Origin: Peptostreptococcus sp. MV1
Lineage (GTDB): Bacteria > Bacillota > Clostridia > Peptostreptococcales > Peptostreptococcaceae
Length of the DNA: 64,000 nucleotides
Direction: 5' to 3'
NCBI RefSeq assembly: GCF_000758885.1
Contig: NZ_JRNB01000119.1
Span: 51,422 to 115,421 of the forward strand
Shown piece by piece: positions 25,442 through 34,984 of the stretch. The notes below the pieces were generated by a model. That model saw nothing but the letters and a program-made list of their open reading frames with translations, had not been told where the DNA came from and searched no databases. Made by a program: the position numbers and the translations under genes. Within the stretch, counting starts at the first letter, position 1. Each line of letters starts with the position of its first letter.

Positions 25442-27037
25442 ATGAACATAGTCAGCGGAATAAAGAAGTATGCTACAACTGATAGGTTAGCAGTTGTTTG
25501 CAATGATGAAAAATTAAGCTATAGTGACTTGGATAGGTATTCAGATATTATAGCAAATTATATAAGTGATAAATATGAGGGAAATACACCCCTTGCTATA
25601 TATGGCAATAAGGATGTTATGATCATAGCCTGTATGATTGGTGCATTGAAGTCAAAGAGGGCATACGTTCCTATGGATGTAAGTTTTCCAGAACAGAGGG
25701 TTATGGACGTATTAGATAGTGTAGGACCTAATATAGTTTTTGACATATCAGGTAAGGATTTCTTCTATGACGAAAATGGACAGGTCAAGGAGGAGTATAG
25801 GTCTTATGAGATAATAGACAAGAATGCCTTAATGGACTTGATAGCTAGAGGGCAAGAAGGACCTTTATCAAATGAAGTCGCAAGTGAAAATTGGGTTGAG
25901 GGTGACGAAAATTCCTATATCTTGTTCACTTCAGGTTCTACAGGCAAACCAAAGGGTGTCCAAATTAGTGCCTATAACTTAGACAGTTTTATGAGGTGGA
26001 TGAGTCCTATCTTGGGCTTGGATGGAAATGAAAAAGTAGTTATGGACCAACCTGCATATTCGTTTGACTTGAGCGTATCTCAGTTATATCCAGGTTTGGC
26101 AAATGGGGCTACCCTATATTCACTATCAAAGGATGTAGTGGCAGATTTTAAGGTCTTATTTGAGCATATGAGAGAGTCTAATATGGAAGTATGGGTTTCT
26201 ACACCTTCCTTTGTGGGAATGTGTCTAGTTGACAAGGAATTCAACCAGGATATGTTGCCTAAACTGAGAAAAATGCTATATATAGGTGAAGTCCTGCCTG
26301 TTGAAGTTGCTAGAAAGTTGAGAGAAAGATTTCCTGAGGTAGATATTATAAATGGCTATGGACCTACTGAGGCAACAGTAGGTATCAGCCATGTAGTGAT
26401 AAATGATGAACATATAGGGTCAGATAAGTCGCTGCCAGTTGGTATTCCAATGCCTAATTGTAAGATAAAAATAGTAGGTGAAGATGGAAATGAAGTTGAA
26501 AAGGGACAAAAGGGTGAGATAGTAATTATAGGCCCATCAGTATCCAAGGGCTATTACAAGAATGAGGAAAAAACCAAAGAAGCTTTTTACCTTGAGACAA
26601 GTGATCCCGGCTTGGAAAATGAATCTCCCATAGAACTAGCTGACCTAAGATTTAGGGCATACAGGACAGGTGACCTGGGCTCAATAGATGAGACTGGCAA
26701 TATTAGGTATGCAGGTAGGAAGGATTTTCAAATCAAGTTAAATGGATATAGGATTGAAATTGAAGATATTGAAAACAACCTAAGAAAGGTAGAAAATATC
26801 AGGAATGCAGTGGTTTTACCTGTTTATAAAAATGAGAAAATAGCATATTTAAAGGCTATAGTTGAGCTAGAGCTAGAAAATGATCTAGGCAATCTAAAAA
26901 ATGGAATAAGGATTAAAAAGGACCTAGCTAAGTTGATACCGGACTATATGGTTCCTAGAAATGTAACTATAATCGACAAGTTGCCTATGAATACTAATGG
27001 CAAGATAGATAGAAAAAAATTGGCAGAGGAATTGTAG
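25442..27037 (+). CDS. dltA: D-alanine--D-alanyl carrier protein ligase
   Basis: A 531-residue ANL-family adenylating enzyme that activates D-alanine and loads it on DltC. Visible motifs are the P-loop ILFTSGSTGKPKGVQ, the A5-like NGYGPTEAT, YRTGDLG, and the catalytic lysine near the end in MNTNGKIDRKKL. ATG 25442 is preferred because GAGGG lies 9 bases upstream; the ATG at 25433 touches that SD. dltB starts 13 bases after the stop. Confidence 0.94.
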   Translation: MNIVSGIKKYATTDRLAVVCNDEKLSYSDLDRYSDIIANYISDKYEGNTPLAIYGNKDVMIIACMIGALKSKRAYVPMDVSFPEQRVMDVLDSVGPNIVFDISGKDFFYDENGQVKEEYRSYEIIDKNALMDLIARGQEGPLSNEVASENWVEGDENSYILFTSGSTGKPKGVQISAYNLDSFMRWMSPILGLDGNEKVVMDQPAYSFDLSVSQLYPGLANGATLYSLSKDVVADFKVLFEHMRESNMEVWVSTPSFVGMCLVDKEFNQDMLPKLRKMLYIGEVLPVEVARKLRERFPEVDIINGYGPTEATVGISHVVINDEHIGSDKSLPVGIPMPNCKIKIVGEDGNEVEKGQKGEIVIIGPSVSKGYYKNEEKTKEAFYLETSDPGLENESPIELADLRFRAYRTGDLGSIDETGNIRYAGRKDFQIKLNGYRIEIEDIENNLRKVENIRNAVVLPVYKNEKIAYLKAIVELELENDLGNLKNGIRIKKDLAKLIPDYMVPRNVTIIDKLPMNTNGKIDRKKLAEEL

Positions 27038-27050
27038 GTGGGAGGAGAAT

Positions 27051-28214
27051 ATGAAATTTTCACAGTATGAAGGTTACCTATATATGTATATACTTCTCCT
27101 TACTATGATACCGGCCATAGGACTCGGCTTAAGTGGTAGGAGAATTAAATACTATGGTATGCTTGCGACTGCCTTTATGGTATATCTGATAATAGGATTG
27201 GATATACAATTCAAGTTCCTACTAGCCTTTATGGTTTGGGAACTAGCATGTATATATTTATTTATGTGGTCTAGGAAAAGAGAAAAAAATAAGTGGACAT
27301 TCAGGCTGTTTTTGCTGGCTACTATGGCACCCCTGATAATAAATAAGGTATCGGCCAAGCTGCCAATAGGTGTGTTGGGCTTTATAGGTATATCCTACCT
27401 GAGTTTTAGAACTATACAGATTATTATAGAAATATATGATGGCGCCATCAGTGACTTGAAGTTTTTTGATATGGTATACTTTATATTATTCTTCCCTAGT
27501 TTGAGCTCTGGACCAATAGATAGGTCTAGGAGGTTTGAAGAAGAGATTAATAAGAGGATACCAGGCAAGGAATATTTTAACGATTATCTCTTGCCTGGTA
27601 TTAAGAAGGTATTTCTGGGTATAATGTACAAGTTTGCCATAGCTACTCTAATACATATGTATTGGATAAGTAATATTCATCCGGACAAGTCTATAATACC
27701 TATAGTATTATATATGTATGGCTATACGCTTTACTTGTTCTTTGACTTTGCTGGTTACAGTCTAATAGCGGTAGGTACCAGCTATATCTTTGGGGTACAT
27801 GCACCAGATAACTTCAACAAGCCTTTTTTGTCAAAGGATATGAAGGAATTTTGGACTAGGTGGCATATAAGTTTGTCTAGGTGGTTTGGAGATTATATAT
27901 TTTCTAGATATGTCCTAAATGCTATGAGAAACAAAAAGTATAAAAATAGGGCAACCGCATCTCATGTGGCCCAGATGATAACTATGACAGTCATGGGCTT
28001 TTGGCATGGCTTGACCTGGTATTATATTGCCTATGGTGTCTATCAAGGTTTGATGCTTGTCTTGACTGACGAGTTCACCAAAAAGTCTAAATTCTATAAA
28101 AAACACAAGAAGGAAAAGTGGTTTCAGAGGTTACAGATATTTATAACATTTAATATAGTTTGCTTTGGTATGCTTATATTCTCAGGTTTTTTAAATTTCT
28201 ATATTAGATATTAA
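27051..28214 (+). CDS. dltB: D-alanyl transfer protein DltB (MBOAT)
   Basis: A 387-residue polytopic membrane O-acyltransferase that moves D-alanine across the membrane from DltC. The MBOAT active-site histidine is in MTVMGFWHGLTWYYIAYG, and the preceding FWTRWHISLSRWFGDYIF segment is characteristic. GGAGGAG lies directly before the ATG. A 184-bp gap follows before dltC, longer than the other dlt gaps. Confidence 0.93.
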   Translation: MKFSQYEGYLYMYILLLTMIPAIGLGLSGRRIKYYGMLATAFMVYLIIGLDIQFKFLLAFMVWELACIYLFMWSRKREKNKWTFRLFLLATMAPLIINKVSAKLPIGVLGFIGISYLSFRTIQIIIEIYDGAISDLKFFDMVYFILFFPSLSSGPIDRSRRFEEEINKRIPGKEYFNDYLLPGIKKVFLGIMYKFAIATLIHMYWISNIHPDKSIIPIVLYMYGYTLYLFFDFAGYSLIAVGTSYIFGVHAPDNFNKPFLSKDMKEFWTRWHISLSRWFGDYIFSRYVLNAMRNKKYKNRATASHVAQMITMTVMGFWHGLTWYYIAYGVYQGLMLVLTDEFTKKSKFYKKHKKEKWFQRLQIFITFNIVCFGMLIFSGFLNFYIRY

Positions 28215-28398
28215 AGTGTATGGGTATCTTTGCTTATTGTAATTTTATGGATGGCTAGTGATTTAAGAAGTATTTCTTAGACGTCATTTTTGGAGAGTCA
28301 TTTAATTATCATCTATTAATAAAAAGTTAAGGTTTAAGAGTATAATATATGTATATTGAGAATTAGTTTATTTATAGATGTATGATTTGGAGGTAAAA

Positions 28399-28635
28399 AT
28401 GGATATAAGAGAAAGTGTAATAGAAATATTTGAAGAGGTTTTGGGTAGTGATGAGATAAGAGACAACCAGGACTTGGATATGTTTGAAAATGAGATGTTG
28501 GATTCACTAGCTATAATTGAGGTATTGTTGGGAATAGAAGACAAGCTAGACCTATCATTACAGCCAACTGACTTAGAAAGAAAAGATATGGCTACTGTAA
28601 ACAACTTGGTTGATTTCTTGACTGATAGAATATAA
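28399..28635 (+). CDS. dltC: D-alanyl carrier protein
   Basis: A 78-residue acyl-carrier-like protein, the usual DltC length. Ser36 in EMLDSLAIIE is the phosphopantetheine site. The start is ATG 28399, since GGAGGT is 5 bases before it; the in-frame ATG at 28378 has no SD. A TATAAT at 28341-28346 in the gap upstream could let dltC be transcribed separately, but no matching -35 was found. A terminator follows. Confidence 0.92.
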   Translation: MDIRESVIEIFEEVLGSDEIRDNQDLDMFENEMLDSLAIIEVLLGIEDKLDLSLQPTDLERKDMATVNNLVDFLTDRI

Positions 28636-28668
28636 AAAAATATTTTTGCATATATTTGCATATAGACA

Positions 28669-28699
28669 AGGTTCATGACAAAGGCATGGGCCTCGTTTT
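28669..28699 (+). terminator. Terminator of the dlt operon
   Basis: AGGTTCATG/CATGGGCCT forms a 9-bp stem with two G-U pairs and a 7-base loop, then CGTTTT. Confidence 0.65.
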
Positions 28700-28863
28700 A
28701 ATGTAGTGAATAAATTAAAAATAAAAGTAACAATTTAGTAAATATCCTTGTTTAGAGCTTTTTTTATGATAATATATATAGGAGCCTAGCATATGTGAGT
28801 ATGCTACTCAGTGTAAAATAATAAAAAATGGTAATAATATTCTAAGTATGAAAGGAAACAATC

Positions 28864-31233
28864 ATGTCTAGAGTTGAAAGAAAAAGACTAGAAAAAGAAG
28901 CTAAAAAGAATAAAAAAACTAGACTTTTCAAATTTAGCGAAAAAGAGATAGAAAATAGGGATATTTCCTTGGAGCTTGATGAGTCTAGCAATTTGTCGAT
29001 TAAAATAGATGATGACAAGGATGAAAGAGTTACTATAGATTCTGTAGGTGGTGGAGTTGAAGATAGGAAACCATCAAACCAAAACTTTGATAATAAGCAA
29101 GACTTCAAGTATGAACAGAAAAGTAAAAACAGGTCCAAGCTTGGATATATGAAAACTGCTGATAGGATCATTTCGGTGGAAGACGAGGAAATGAGACTAA
29201 AGAGAAGACAGGCCTACTTAAGGGAACACCATGCTAGTGATATAGAATCCCAGCCACTAATGACTGTTGATGATATAATGACAGAAGAAGATATAAGTAG
29301 AGGAGTGTATGATGACAAACCAGAAAAGGGTTTAGACACTAGTCAGGATTCTGATATAAATATTAACCAAATTAAGCATATTGACATAGAAAGAGCTCCA
29401 TTTGAAGATGTAGTAAGGGTTGCTGAATCGAGGCTCGCGGCTGAAAAACTCAAACATGAAGAATACAAGAGAGAAGAAGAAAAAATCTTAAAGCAGGAGC
29501 AAATAAAAAAAGAGGTAATTGAGAAAGAGTTGCGGGAAAGAGAAAAACTGAAGACTCAGCAACTTAACTTGGATATGGCCAAGGGTGATGAGCCTAAATC
29601 ACAACTATTCAGTAGAAAGAAAGGTGGCTTCAAAAAGAAGATGAGTGACAAGGAAAAGGAAGAAACTAAGGATACTGTAGGAGAAGTAAAAGCAGAAGAA
29701 ATAAAAGCAGAAGAAACAAAAGCAGAAGAAACAAAAGCAGAAGAAATAAAAGCAGAAGATATCAAGATTCAAGAGAATAATATAAAGCAAGGGTCTCTAG
29801 CAGAAAGTAGCTTCCAGCAGGAAGTCATGCACGAGCCTAAAAAAGGTGGCTTTAAGAAATTTTTCAAGAGATTGTGCATAATTTTAATAGCAATTATAGC
29901 CCTTATATACCTTGCAGGTTGTCTGGTATTTAAGGATAGGTATTTTGTAAATACTAGTATAAATGGCATCAAGGCAGATTTGAAAACTGCAGCTGAAATA
30001 GATAAACTTGCAGCTGAAAAGATAGTTAACTACAGGCTAGATATTCTAGGTAGGAAGGATGTCAAGGATTCTATAAGTGGAAAAGATGTCGATATGGAGT
30101 ATGTCAAGGACGGTAGTGCTGACAAGATAAAGGCCGAACAGGGATTTTTTGCTTGGCCAATAGCATTTTTCCAGAAGGAAGACATAAATGGAAAGCTAAA
30201 TATTAAGTACGATAATGTAAAACTAAATGATCTTGTAAAGAAGTTCAATGTTTTTGACAAGAAGAATATAAAAGAGCCAGTCAGTGCCTTTCCAAGATAT
30301 GATGAAAAGAAGGGTGATTATGTAGTTGACAAGGGTGACCCGGGTAGCACTCCTATAGAAGTTTCTATCAAAAATTTTGTAGCTACATCTATTAAGGCAG
30401 AAGCTAGAAAGGTTGAATACCCAGCATCCGCCTATAAGAGCCAGAAGAACAAGGCAAATGACAAGAGGATAGACAAGGCTATATCTCAATTGAAGGAATA
30501 CGATAGGGTAAAGGTTGTCTATGATTTCGAAAAGGAAAAGTATATTGCTGACACAAAGGACATAAGTAAGATGTTTGATGTGGCTTCAGAAGTAGATTAT
30601 AAGGTAGAACTAAGCAAGGACAAAGTCAGAGAATTTGTGAGAAGTCTGAGTAGAAAATACTCCACATACGGAGACCCTAGAGAGATACCATCAGCATCAA
30701 CAGGTGGCAAGTTGAAGGTAACTGGTGGTGTATATGGTTGGTTGATAGATAGGGAGAAGGAAACTGACTACCTATACGAGCTTGTAAAAGCTAAAAAGAG
30801 TGAAAATAATAGAAAACCTATATATGCCCAAACTGCTATAAGTAGGGAAAATAACGATATGGGTAATGAATTTATAGAGATAGATTTATCAAAGCAGCAT
30901 ATGTGGTTTGTAAGAGATGGTAAGGTATTGGTAGAAACTCCTATAGTATCAGGAAATCCAAATCAAGGAGATGCTACACCTCCAGGTATTTACCCTCTAA
31001 ACTACAAGACTAGACATGCTATACTTAGGGGGCCAGGATATGCATCACCGGTTTCATACTGGATGCCTTTCAACGGTAATATAGGTATACATGATGCCAG
31101 CTGGCAGCCAGCCTATGGTGGATCTAGATACCTATATGCTGGATCTCATGGATGTATCAACACACCTTATAGCAAGGTGGCTCAGTTCTATGCGCTTTCT
31201 AAAGAAGGAATACCAGTAGTAGTGCATCATTAG
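28864..31233 (+). CDS. L,D-transpeptidase (YkuD) with long cytoplasmic N-terminus
   Basis: A 789-residue single-pass membrane protein. Residues 1-335 are very hydrophilic, coiled-coil-like and Lys/Glu-rich, and include five copies of a KAEE(I/T)-type pentapeptide. A membrane helix follows at about 338-358, then a peptidoglycan-binding type 4 region (about 360-640), and a YkuD domain (about 665-789). The catalytic SHGCINT motif and the upstream IGIHDASW histidine are intact, so it should form 3-3 peptidoglycan cross-links or attach proteins to the wall. The start ATG has the SD AAAGGAAA. It is monocistronic with a strong terminator. The cytoplasmic part is unusual in size and may contact a cytosolic partner. 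Confidence 0.88.
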   Translation: MSRVERKRLEKEAKKNKKTRLFKFSEKEIENRDISLELDESSNLSIKIDDDKDERVTIDSVGGGVEDRKPSNQNFDNKQDFKYEQKSKNRSKLGYMKTADRIISVEDEEMRLKRRQAYLREHHASDIESQPLMTVDDIMTEEDISRGVYDDKPEKGLDTSQDSDININQIKHIDIERAPFEDVVRVAESRLAAEKLKHEEYKREEEKILKQEQIKKEVIEKELREREKLKTQQLNLDMAKGDEPKSQLFSRKKGGFKKKMSDKEKEETKDTVGEVKAEEIKAEETKAEETKAEEIKAEDIKIQENNIKQGSLAESSFQQEVMHEPKKGGFKKFFKRLCIILIAIIALIYLAGCLVFKDRYFVNTSINGIKADLKTAAEIDKLAAEKIVNYRLDILGRKDVKDSISGKDVDMEYVKDGSADKIKAEQGFFAWPIAFFQKEDINGKLNIKYDNVKLNDLVKKFNVFDKKNIKEPVSAFPRYDEKKGDYVVDKGDPGSTPIEVSIKNFVATSIKAEARKVEYPASAYKSQKNKANDKRIDKAISQLKEYDRVKVVYDFEKEKYIADTKDISKMFDVASEVDYKVELSKDKVREFVRSLSRKYSTYGDPREIPSASTGGKLKVTGGVYGWLIDREKETDYLYELVKAKKSENNRKPIYAQTAISRENNDMGNEFIEIDLSKQHMWFVRDGKVLVETPIVSGNPNQGDATPPGIYPLNYKTRHAILRGPGYASPVSYWMPFNGNIGIHDASWQPAYGGSRYLYAGSHGCINTPYSKVAQFYALSKEGIPVVVHH
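29686..29760 (+). repeat. Five 15-bp tandem repeats in the L,D-transpeptidase gene
   Basis: Five near-identical in-frame units of (A/G)(T/C)AAAAGCAGAAGAA encode repeated KAEEX pentapeptides. Copy-number change keeps the frame, so the tract can vary the length of the cytoplasmic region. Confidence 0.9.
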
Positions 31234-31243
31234 GGTTTTAAGA

Positions 31244-31285
31244 GTGCCTACAATCAAGATATTGATTGTAGGTGCTTATTTTTTT
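31244..31285 (+). terminator. Rho-independent terminator
   Basis: GCCTACAATCA pairs with TGATTGTAGGT around a 6-base loop, followed by TTATTTTTTTC. Confidence 0.9.
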
Positions 31286-31336
31286 CTTGGAAGGGTATAG
31301 ATAAAGCATAAGTATTTGAGAAGGGAAAGACATTTA

Positions 31337-33445
31337 ATGACGACTTATATTGAGTTAAATAATGAAGTTATTGTGAGAGATAGTGAAGGTAAATACCAGC
31401 TCCACAAGGACAAGGAGGCCTTGGACCTATATCTGAGGGATTCAATTATGGAGAGGTCTATTAAGTTTGATTCTATATCAGACAAAATAAACTATCTAGT
31501 AGAAAATAATTACTATGAAAGAGAGATAATAGATAAGTACGATATGGCCTTTATAGAGGACTTGTACGAATATATAAAGGGTTTTGCCTTTAGTTTTCAG
31601 TCATATATGAGTGCCAGCAAGTTCTATGAAAATTATTCCTTAAAGTCAGATGATGGCGAGGCTATTTTAGAAGACTATAACGATAAGATTTTGATATGTT
31701 CACTAGCCATTGCCAGTGGTGATAGGGATGTAGCAAAAAAAGTAGCTAAGAGGCTAATTAGGCAAGAATTTCAGCCAGCCACACCTACCTTCCTAAACCT
31801 AGGAAGGAAGAGGGCTGGACAGCTGGTGAGTTGCTTCTTGCTAACCGTAGAAGATTCATGCGAGGGTATCAGTTATGCAGTTTCTTCTGCCAACCACCTA
31901 TCAAAAATTGGTGGTGGTGTGGCCTTGAACCTCACTAGACTAAGGGCTAGGGGCGAATCTATCAAGGGTATAGAGGGAGCTAGTGGTGGTGTAGTAGGTG
32001 TTGCCAAGATGTTGGAACAGAGCTTTAGCTACTTCAACCAGATGGGGGCCAGGCAGGGGGCAGGTGCAGTCTACCTAAACGTCCTTCATGCAGACTTTGA
32101 TGCCTTGATGGATACAAAGAAGATAAATGCAGATGAAAGAGTTAGGTTGGCGACCTTGTCTATAGGTGCCATTATACCTGATGTATTTATGAGACTAGCA
32201 GAGAATAACCAAACTGGATATGCCTTCTATCCACATTCTATATATAAAAAATACGGTCTTCATCTAGATGACCTGAATATGGATGAGTGGTATGACAAGT
32301 TAGTGGCAGACCCTGATATCAAGAAGAAGGAAATCAATCCAAGACAGTACCTAACTAGGATAGCTGCTACCCAGATGGAGTCTGGCTACCCATATATTGT
32401 CTTTATAGATACGGCTAATAGGAACCATACCCTAAAAGACCTGGGCATGATTAGGATGTCAAACTTGTGCTGTGAAATATTCCAGTACCAAGAGCCTTCA
32501 CAGATAGAATCCTATGGTTCAAGCCATAGCAAGTGGGGGCAGGATATTTCCTGTAACCTAGGTTCCTTGAACATAGTCAATCTTATGGAAGGCAGGGAAA
32601 TCGACAAGGCCATAGATACGGCGGTCAGGTTTTTGACGGATGTAAGTGATAGGACTGATATACATCAGGTGCCAACTATAAAGATGGGTAATGATAGGAG
32701 TCATTCTATAGGTCTGGGTGCCATGAACCTACATGGTTATTTGATGAAGAATAATATAATGTATGCCAGTGATGAGGCAGTTGAATTTGCTGATGTATTT
32801 TTTGCCATGATGAGGTACTATGCTATTAGGACTTCTATGGAAATAGCAAGGGAAAGACAGACTAGCTTCGAGGGATTTGAAAAGTCAGAATATGCCAAGG
32901 CTAGGACTAGTGATGTCCTAGGAAAATACTATGAAGAAGACTTTATGCCAAAGTCTGAAAAGGTGAAAAAGCTATTTGAGGGTATATATATTCCTGACAA
33001 GAATGACTGGGCAAGCTTATTAGACGAGGTCAAGGAGGTCGGTATCTACAATGCCTACCTGATGGCTATAGCACCTACCCAGAGTATCAGTTATGTTCAA
33101 AATTCCACATCTTCTATCATGCCGATTACAGAACAGATAGAGGTTAGGATTTATGGTGACTCGACTACGATTTATCCAATGCCATTTTTGACAAATGAAA
33201 ATATGCTCTTCTATAGGTCTGCCTATAATACTGATATGTTCAAGGTTATAGATGTGGTGGCAGCTGTCCAAGGGCACGTAGACCAGGGTATATCGACTAC
33301 GCTTTTTGTCACTGATGACAGGACTACTAGGGATATAGCTAGGTACTATATCTATGCCTATAAAAAGGGCCTAAAGAGTCTTTATTATACTAGGACAAAG
33401 ATGTTGAGAGAGTTGAATAATGAATGCCTATCTTGTTCAGTGTAG
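31337..33445 (+). CDS. nrdE: Ribonucleoside-diphosphate reductase class Ib, alpha subunit
   Basis: A 702-residue catalytic subunit reducing NDPs to dNDPs. The active-site triad is in SNLCCEIF (Asn, Cys, Glu), the redox-active cysteine pair partner is in LVSCFLLTVEDSC, and the C-terminal shuttle CLSC is four residues from the end. There is no N-terminal ATP-cone, as in NrdE. ATG 31337 has the SD GAAGGG; the open frame extends to TTG 31316 without one. It is followed by nrdF after 32 bases; no nrdI or nrdH is found nearby. No clear NrdR box was seen. Confidence 0.92.
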   Translation: MTTYIELNNEVIVRDSEGKYQLHKDKEALDLYLRDSIMERSIKFDSISDKINYLVENNYYEREIIDKYDMAFIEDLYEYIKGFAFSFQSYMSASKFYENYSLKSDDGEAILEDYNDKILICSLAIASGDRDVAKKVAKRLIRQEFQPATPTFLNLGRKRAGQLVSCFLLTVEDSCEGISYAVSSANHLSKIGGGVALNLTRLRARGESIKGIEGASGGVVGVAKMLEQSFSYFNQMGARQGAGAVYLNVLHADFDALMDTKKINADERVRLATLSIGAIIPDVFMRLAENNQTGYAFYPHSIYKKYGLHLDDLNMDEWYDKLVADPDIKKKEINPRQYLTRIAATQMESGYPYIVFIDTANRNHTLKDLGMIRMSNLCCEIFQYQEPSQIESYGSSHSKWGQDISCNLGSLNIVNLMEGREIDKAIDTAVRFLTDVSDRTDIHQVPTIKMGNDRSHSIGLGAMNLHGYLMKNNIMYASDEAVEFADVFFAMMRYYAIRTSMEIARERQTSFEGFEKSEYAKARTSDVLGKYYEEDFMPKSEKVKKLFEGIYIPDKNDWASLLDEVKEVGIYNAYLMAIAPTQSISYVQNSTSSIMPITEQIEVRIYGDSTTIYPMPFLTNENMLFYRSAYNTDMFKVIDVVAAVQGHVDQGISTTLFVTDDRTTRDIARYYIYAYKKGLKSLYYTRTKMLRELNNECLSCSV

Positions 33446-33477
33446 GTAGACGTTTTTATTTTAGATAGGGAGAGGTT

Positions 33478-34464
33478 ATGATAAAGGAAAAATATGTAGA
33501 TGTTTATAATACAGTCCACAAGGCTGTAAATTGGGATACGGAAGATGACGATTTTACCCAGGCCTTTTGGGACCAAAATGTAAAGCAGTTTTGGTTGCCT
33601 GAAGAGGTGCCTATTTCAAAGGACATACCTAGCTGGTCTGACCTAAAAGAGAGTGAGAGGGTTCTCTACAAGAGGGTTTTAGCAGGACTAACTCTCTTGG
33701 ATACCAAGCAGGGAAATGACGGTATACCATCCATGATGGAGCTGACAGAGAATTTTCAGAGGAAGGCTGTCCTTTCTTTTATGGGAACGATGGAGGAAAT
33801 TCATGCCAAAAGCTACTCCAGTATATTTACTACCCTCCTATCCAAGCAAGAGATAGATGACCTATTTGTATGGATAGAAGAGGAGCCACTACTACAAAAC
33901 AAGGCCAAGATGATTTTGAGACAGTACAAGAATACTAATACAGCCAAGGGCCTATATATGTCTATGGCTACGAGTGTATTTCTTGAGTCCTTCCTTTTCT
34001 ATAGTGGATTTTTCTATCCTCTATTCTTGGCAGGTCAGGGCAAGATGATATCAAGCGGTGAGATAATATCCCTTATCTTGAGGGACGAATCTCTACACGG
34101 TAAGTATATAGGTCTTTTGGCCCAAGAAAAATTCAACGAGTTTCACTATGATGACAAGAATGAACTAAAGGATGGGGTTTATTCGCTGCTTAAAGAATTG
34201 ATGGAAAATGAAGAAAAATATACTAGGCTTTTGTACGAAGGTTCTGGTTTGGAGGAGCAGGTAATTAATTTCTTGAAATATAATGCCAATACGGCCCTTA
34301 CCAATATGGGCTTTGAGGAATTTTACAAGGTGGAGCCTGTAAATGCTATAGTATTAAACGGTTTGAGTACTGAGACCAAGACTCACGACTTTTTCTCAAC
34401 CAAGGGTAATGGCTACCAAAAGGGTATATACGAAGAATTGACAGATGAAGATTTTGTGTTTTAG
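33478..34464 (+). CDS. nrdF: Ribonucleotide reductase class Ib, beta subunit
   Basis: A 328-residue radical-generating dimetal subunit. The expected ligands are visible: Glu and His in MEEIHAKSYSSIF and in RDESLHGKY, and the radical tyrosine in KSYSSIF. The MnIII2-Tyr cofactor of class Ib needs the flavodoxin NrdI, which must be encoded elsewhere since it is not in this window. GGGAGAGG lies before the ATG. Confidence 0.92.
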   Translation: MIKEKYVDVYNTVHKAVNWDTEDDDFTQAFWDQNVKQFWLPEEVPISKDIPSWSDLKESERVLYKRVLAGLTLLDTKQGNDGIPSMMELTENFQRKAVLSFMGTMEEIHAKSYSSIFTTLLSKQEIDDLFVWIEEEPLLQNKAKMILRQYKNTNTAKGLYMSMATSVFLESFLFYSGFFYPLFLAGQGKMISSGEIISLILRDESLHGKYIGLLAQEKFNEFHYDDKNELKDGVYSLLKELMENEEKYTRLLYEGSGLEEQVINFLKYNANTALTNMGFEEFYKVEPVNAIVLNGLSTETKTHDFFSTKGNGYQKGIYEELTDEDFVF

Positions 34465-34499
34465 GACTTAATATATAAAAATTATAAAAAAATTGGTGG

Positions 34500-34528
34500 T
34501 TGAAAAAATTTCAAGAGTATGCTATAAT
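34500..34528 (+). promoter_or_regulatory. Strong promoter in the pilus leader (P1)
   Basis: TTGAAA (34500-34505), a 17-base spacer and an extended TGC-TATAAT (-10 at 34523-34528). It begins a transcript with roughly 450 bases before the adhesin start codon. Confidence 0.8.
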
Positions 34529-34710
34529 ACTTTAGAAATACAAAAGCAACTAAAGCTTTGAAAAGTGTTGCTATATATTTATGAAATTAATATATTTTGT
34601 ATTGGAATCAAATAATGTTGATAAGTGTGTGTTTTATGGTATCTTGTAAATACTATATAGATACTATATAAATAAATACAAACAAATGTATGTAAGAGGG
34701 GTTGACAAAT

Positions 34711-34840
<130 letters not shown>

Positions 34841-34842
<2 letters not shown>

Positions 34843-34899
34843 ACATATATTCCACCCTTAGGGCATTTGCCCTAAGGGTGGAATATATGTTTTTTTATT
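34841..34899. terminator. Perfect 25-bp hairpin terminator before the pilus operon
   Basis: Arms 34841-34865 and 34868-34892 are perfectly complementary (core CCACCCTTAGGGCA), with only two bases between them, and a T-run follows. It is by far the strongest hairpin in the window and lies between all detected promoters and the first pilus gene. The intergenic stretch 34465-34980 is accounted for by P1, P2, the repeat ORF and the two hairpins. Confidence 0.9.
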
Positions 34900-34930
34900 A
34901 TTAAGAATCAGGGAAGAGGGATAGGAAACG

Positions 34931-34984
34931 ATGAGAAAGCAAGATGAGAGACCATCCAATGTGAAAAAGAGGTGGAGAATTTGA
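34931..34984 (+). CDS. Possible 17-codon upstream ORF coupled to the adhesin start
   Basis: ATG 34931 opens a 17-codon frame whose TGA (34982-34984) overlaps the adhesin's proposed TTG start as TTGA. That arrangement is typical of translational coupling. The peptide has no recognisable function and the SD (AGGA) is weak. Confidence 0.3.
   Translation: MRKQDERPSNVKKRWRI

Noticed and set aside
29556..29790. Ser/Ala/Phe repeat proteins antisense to the L,D-transpeptidase gene
   Set aside because: They are the reverse reading of the KAEE tandem repeats.
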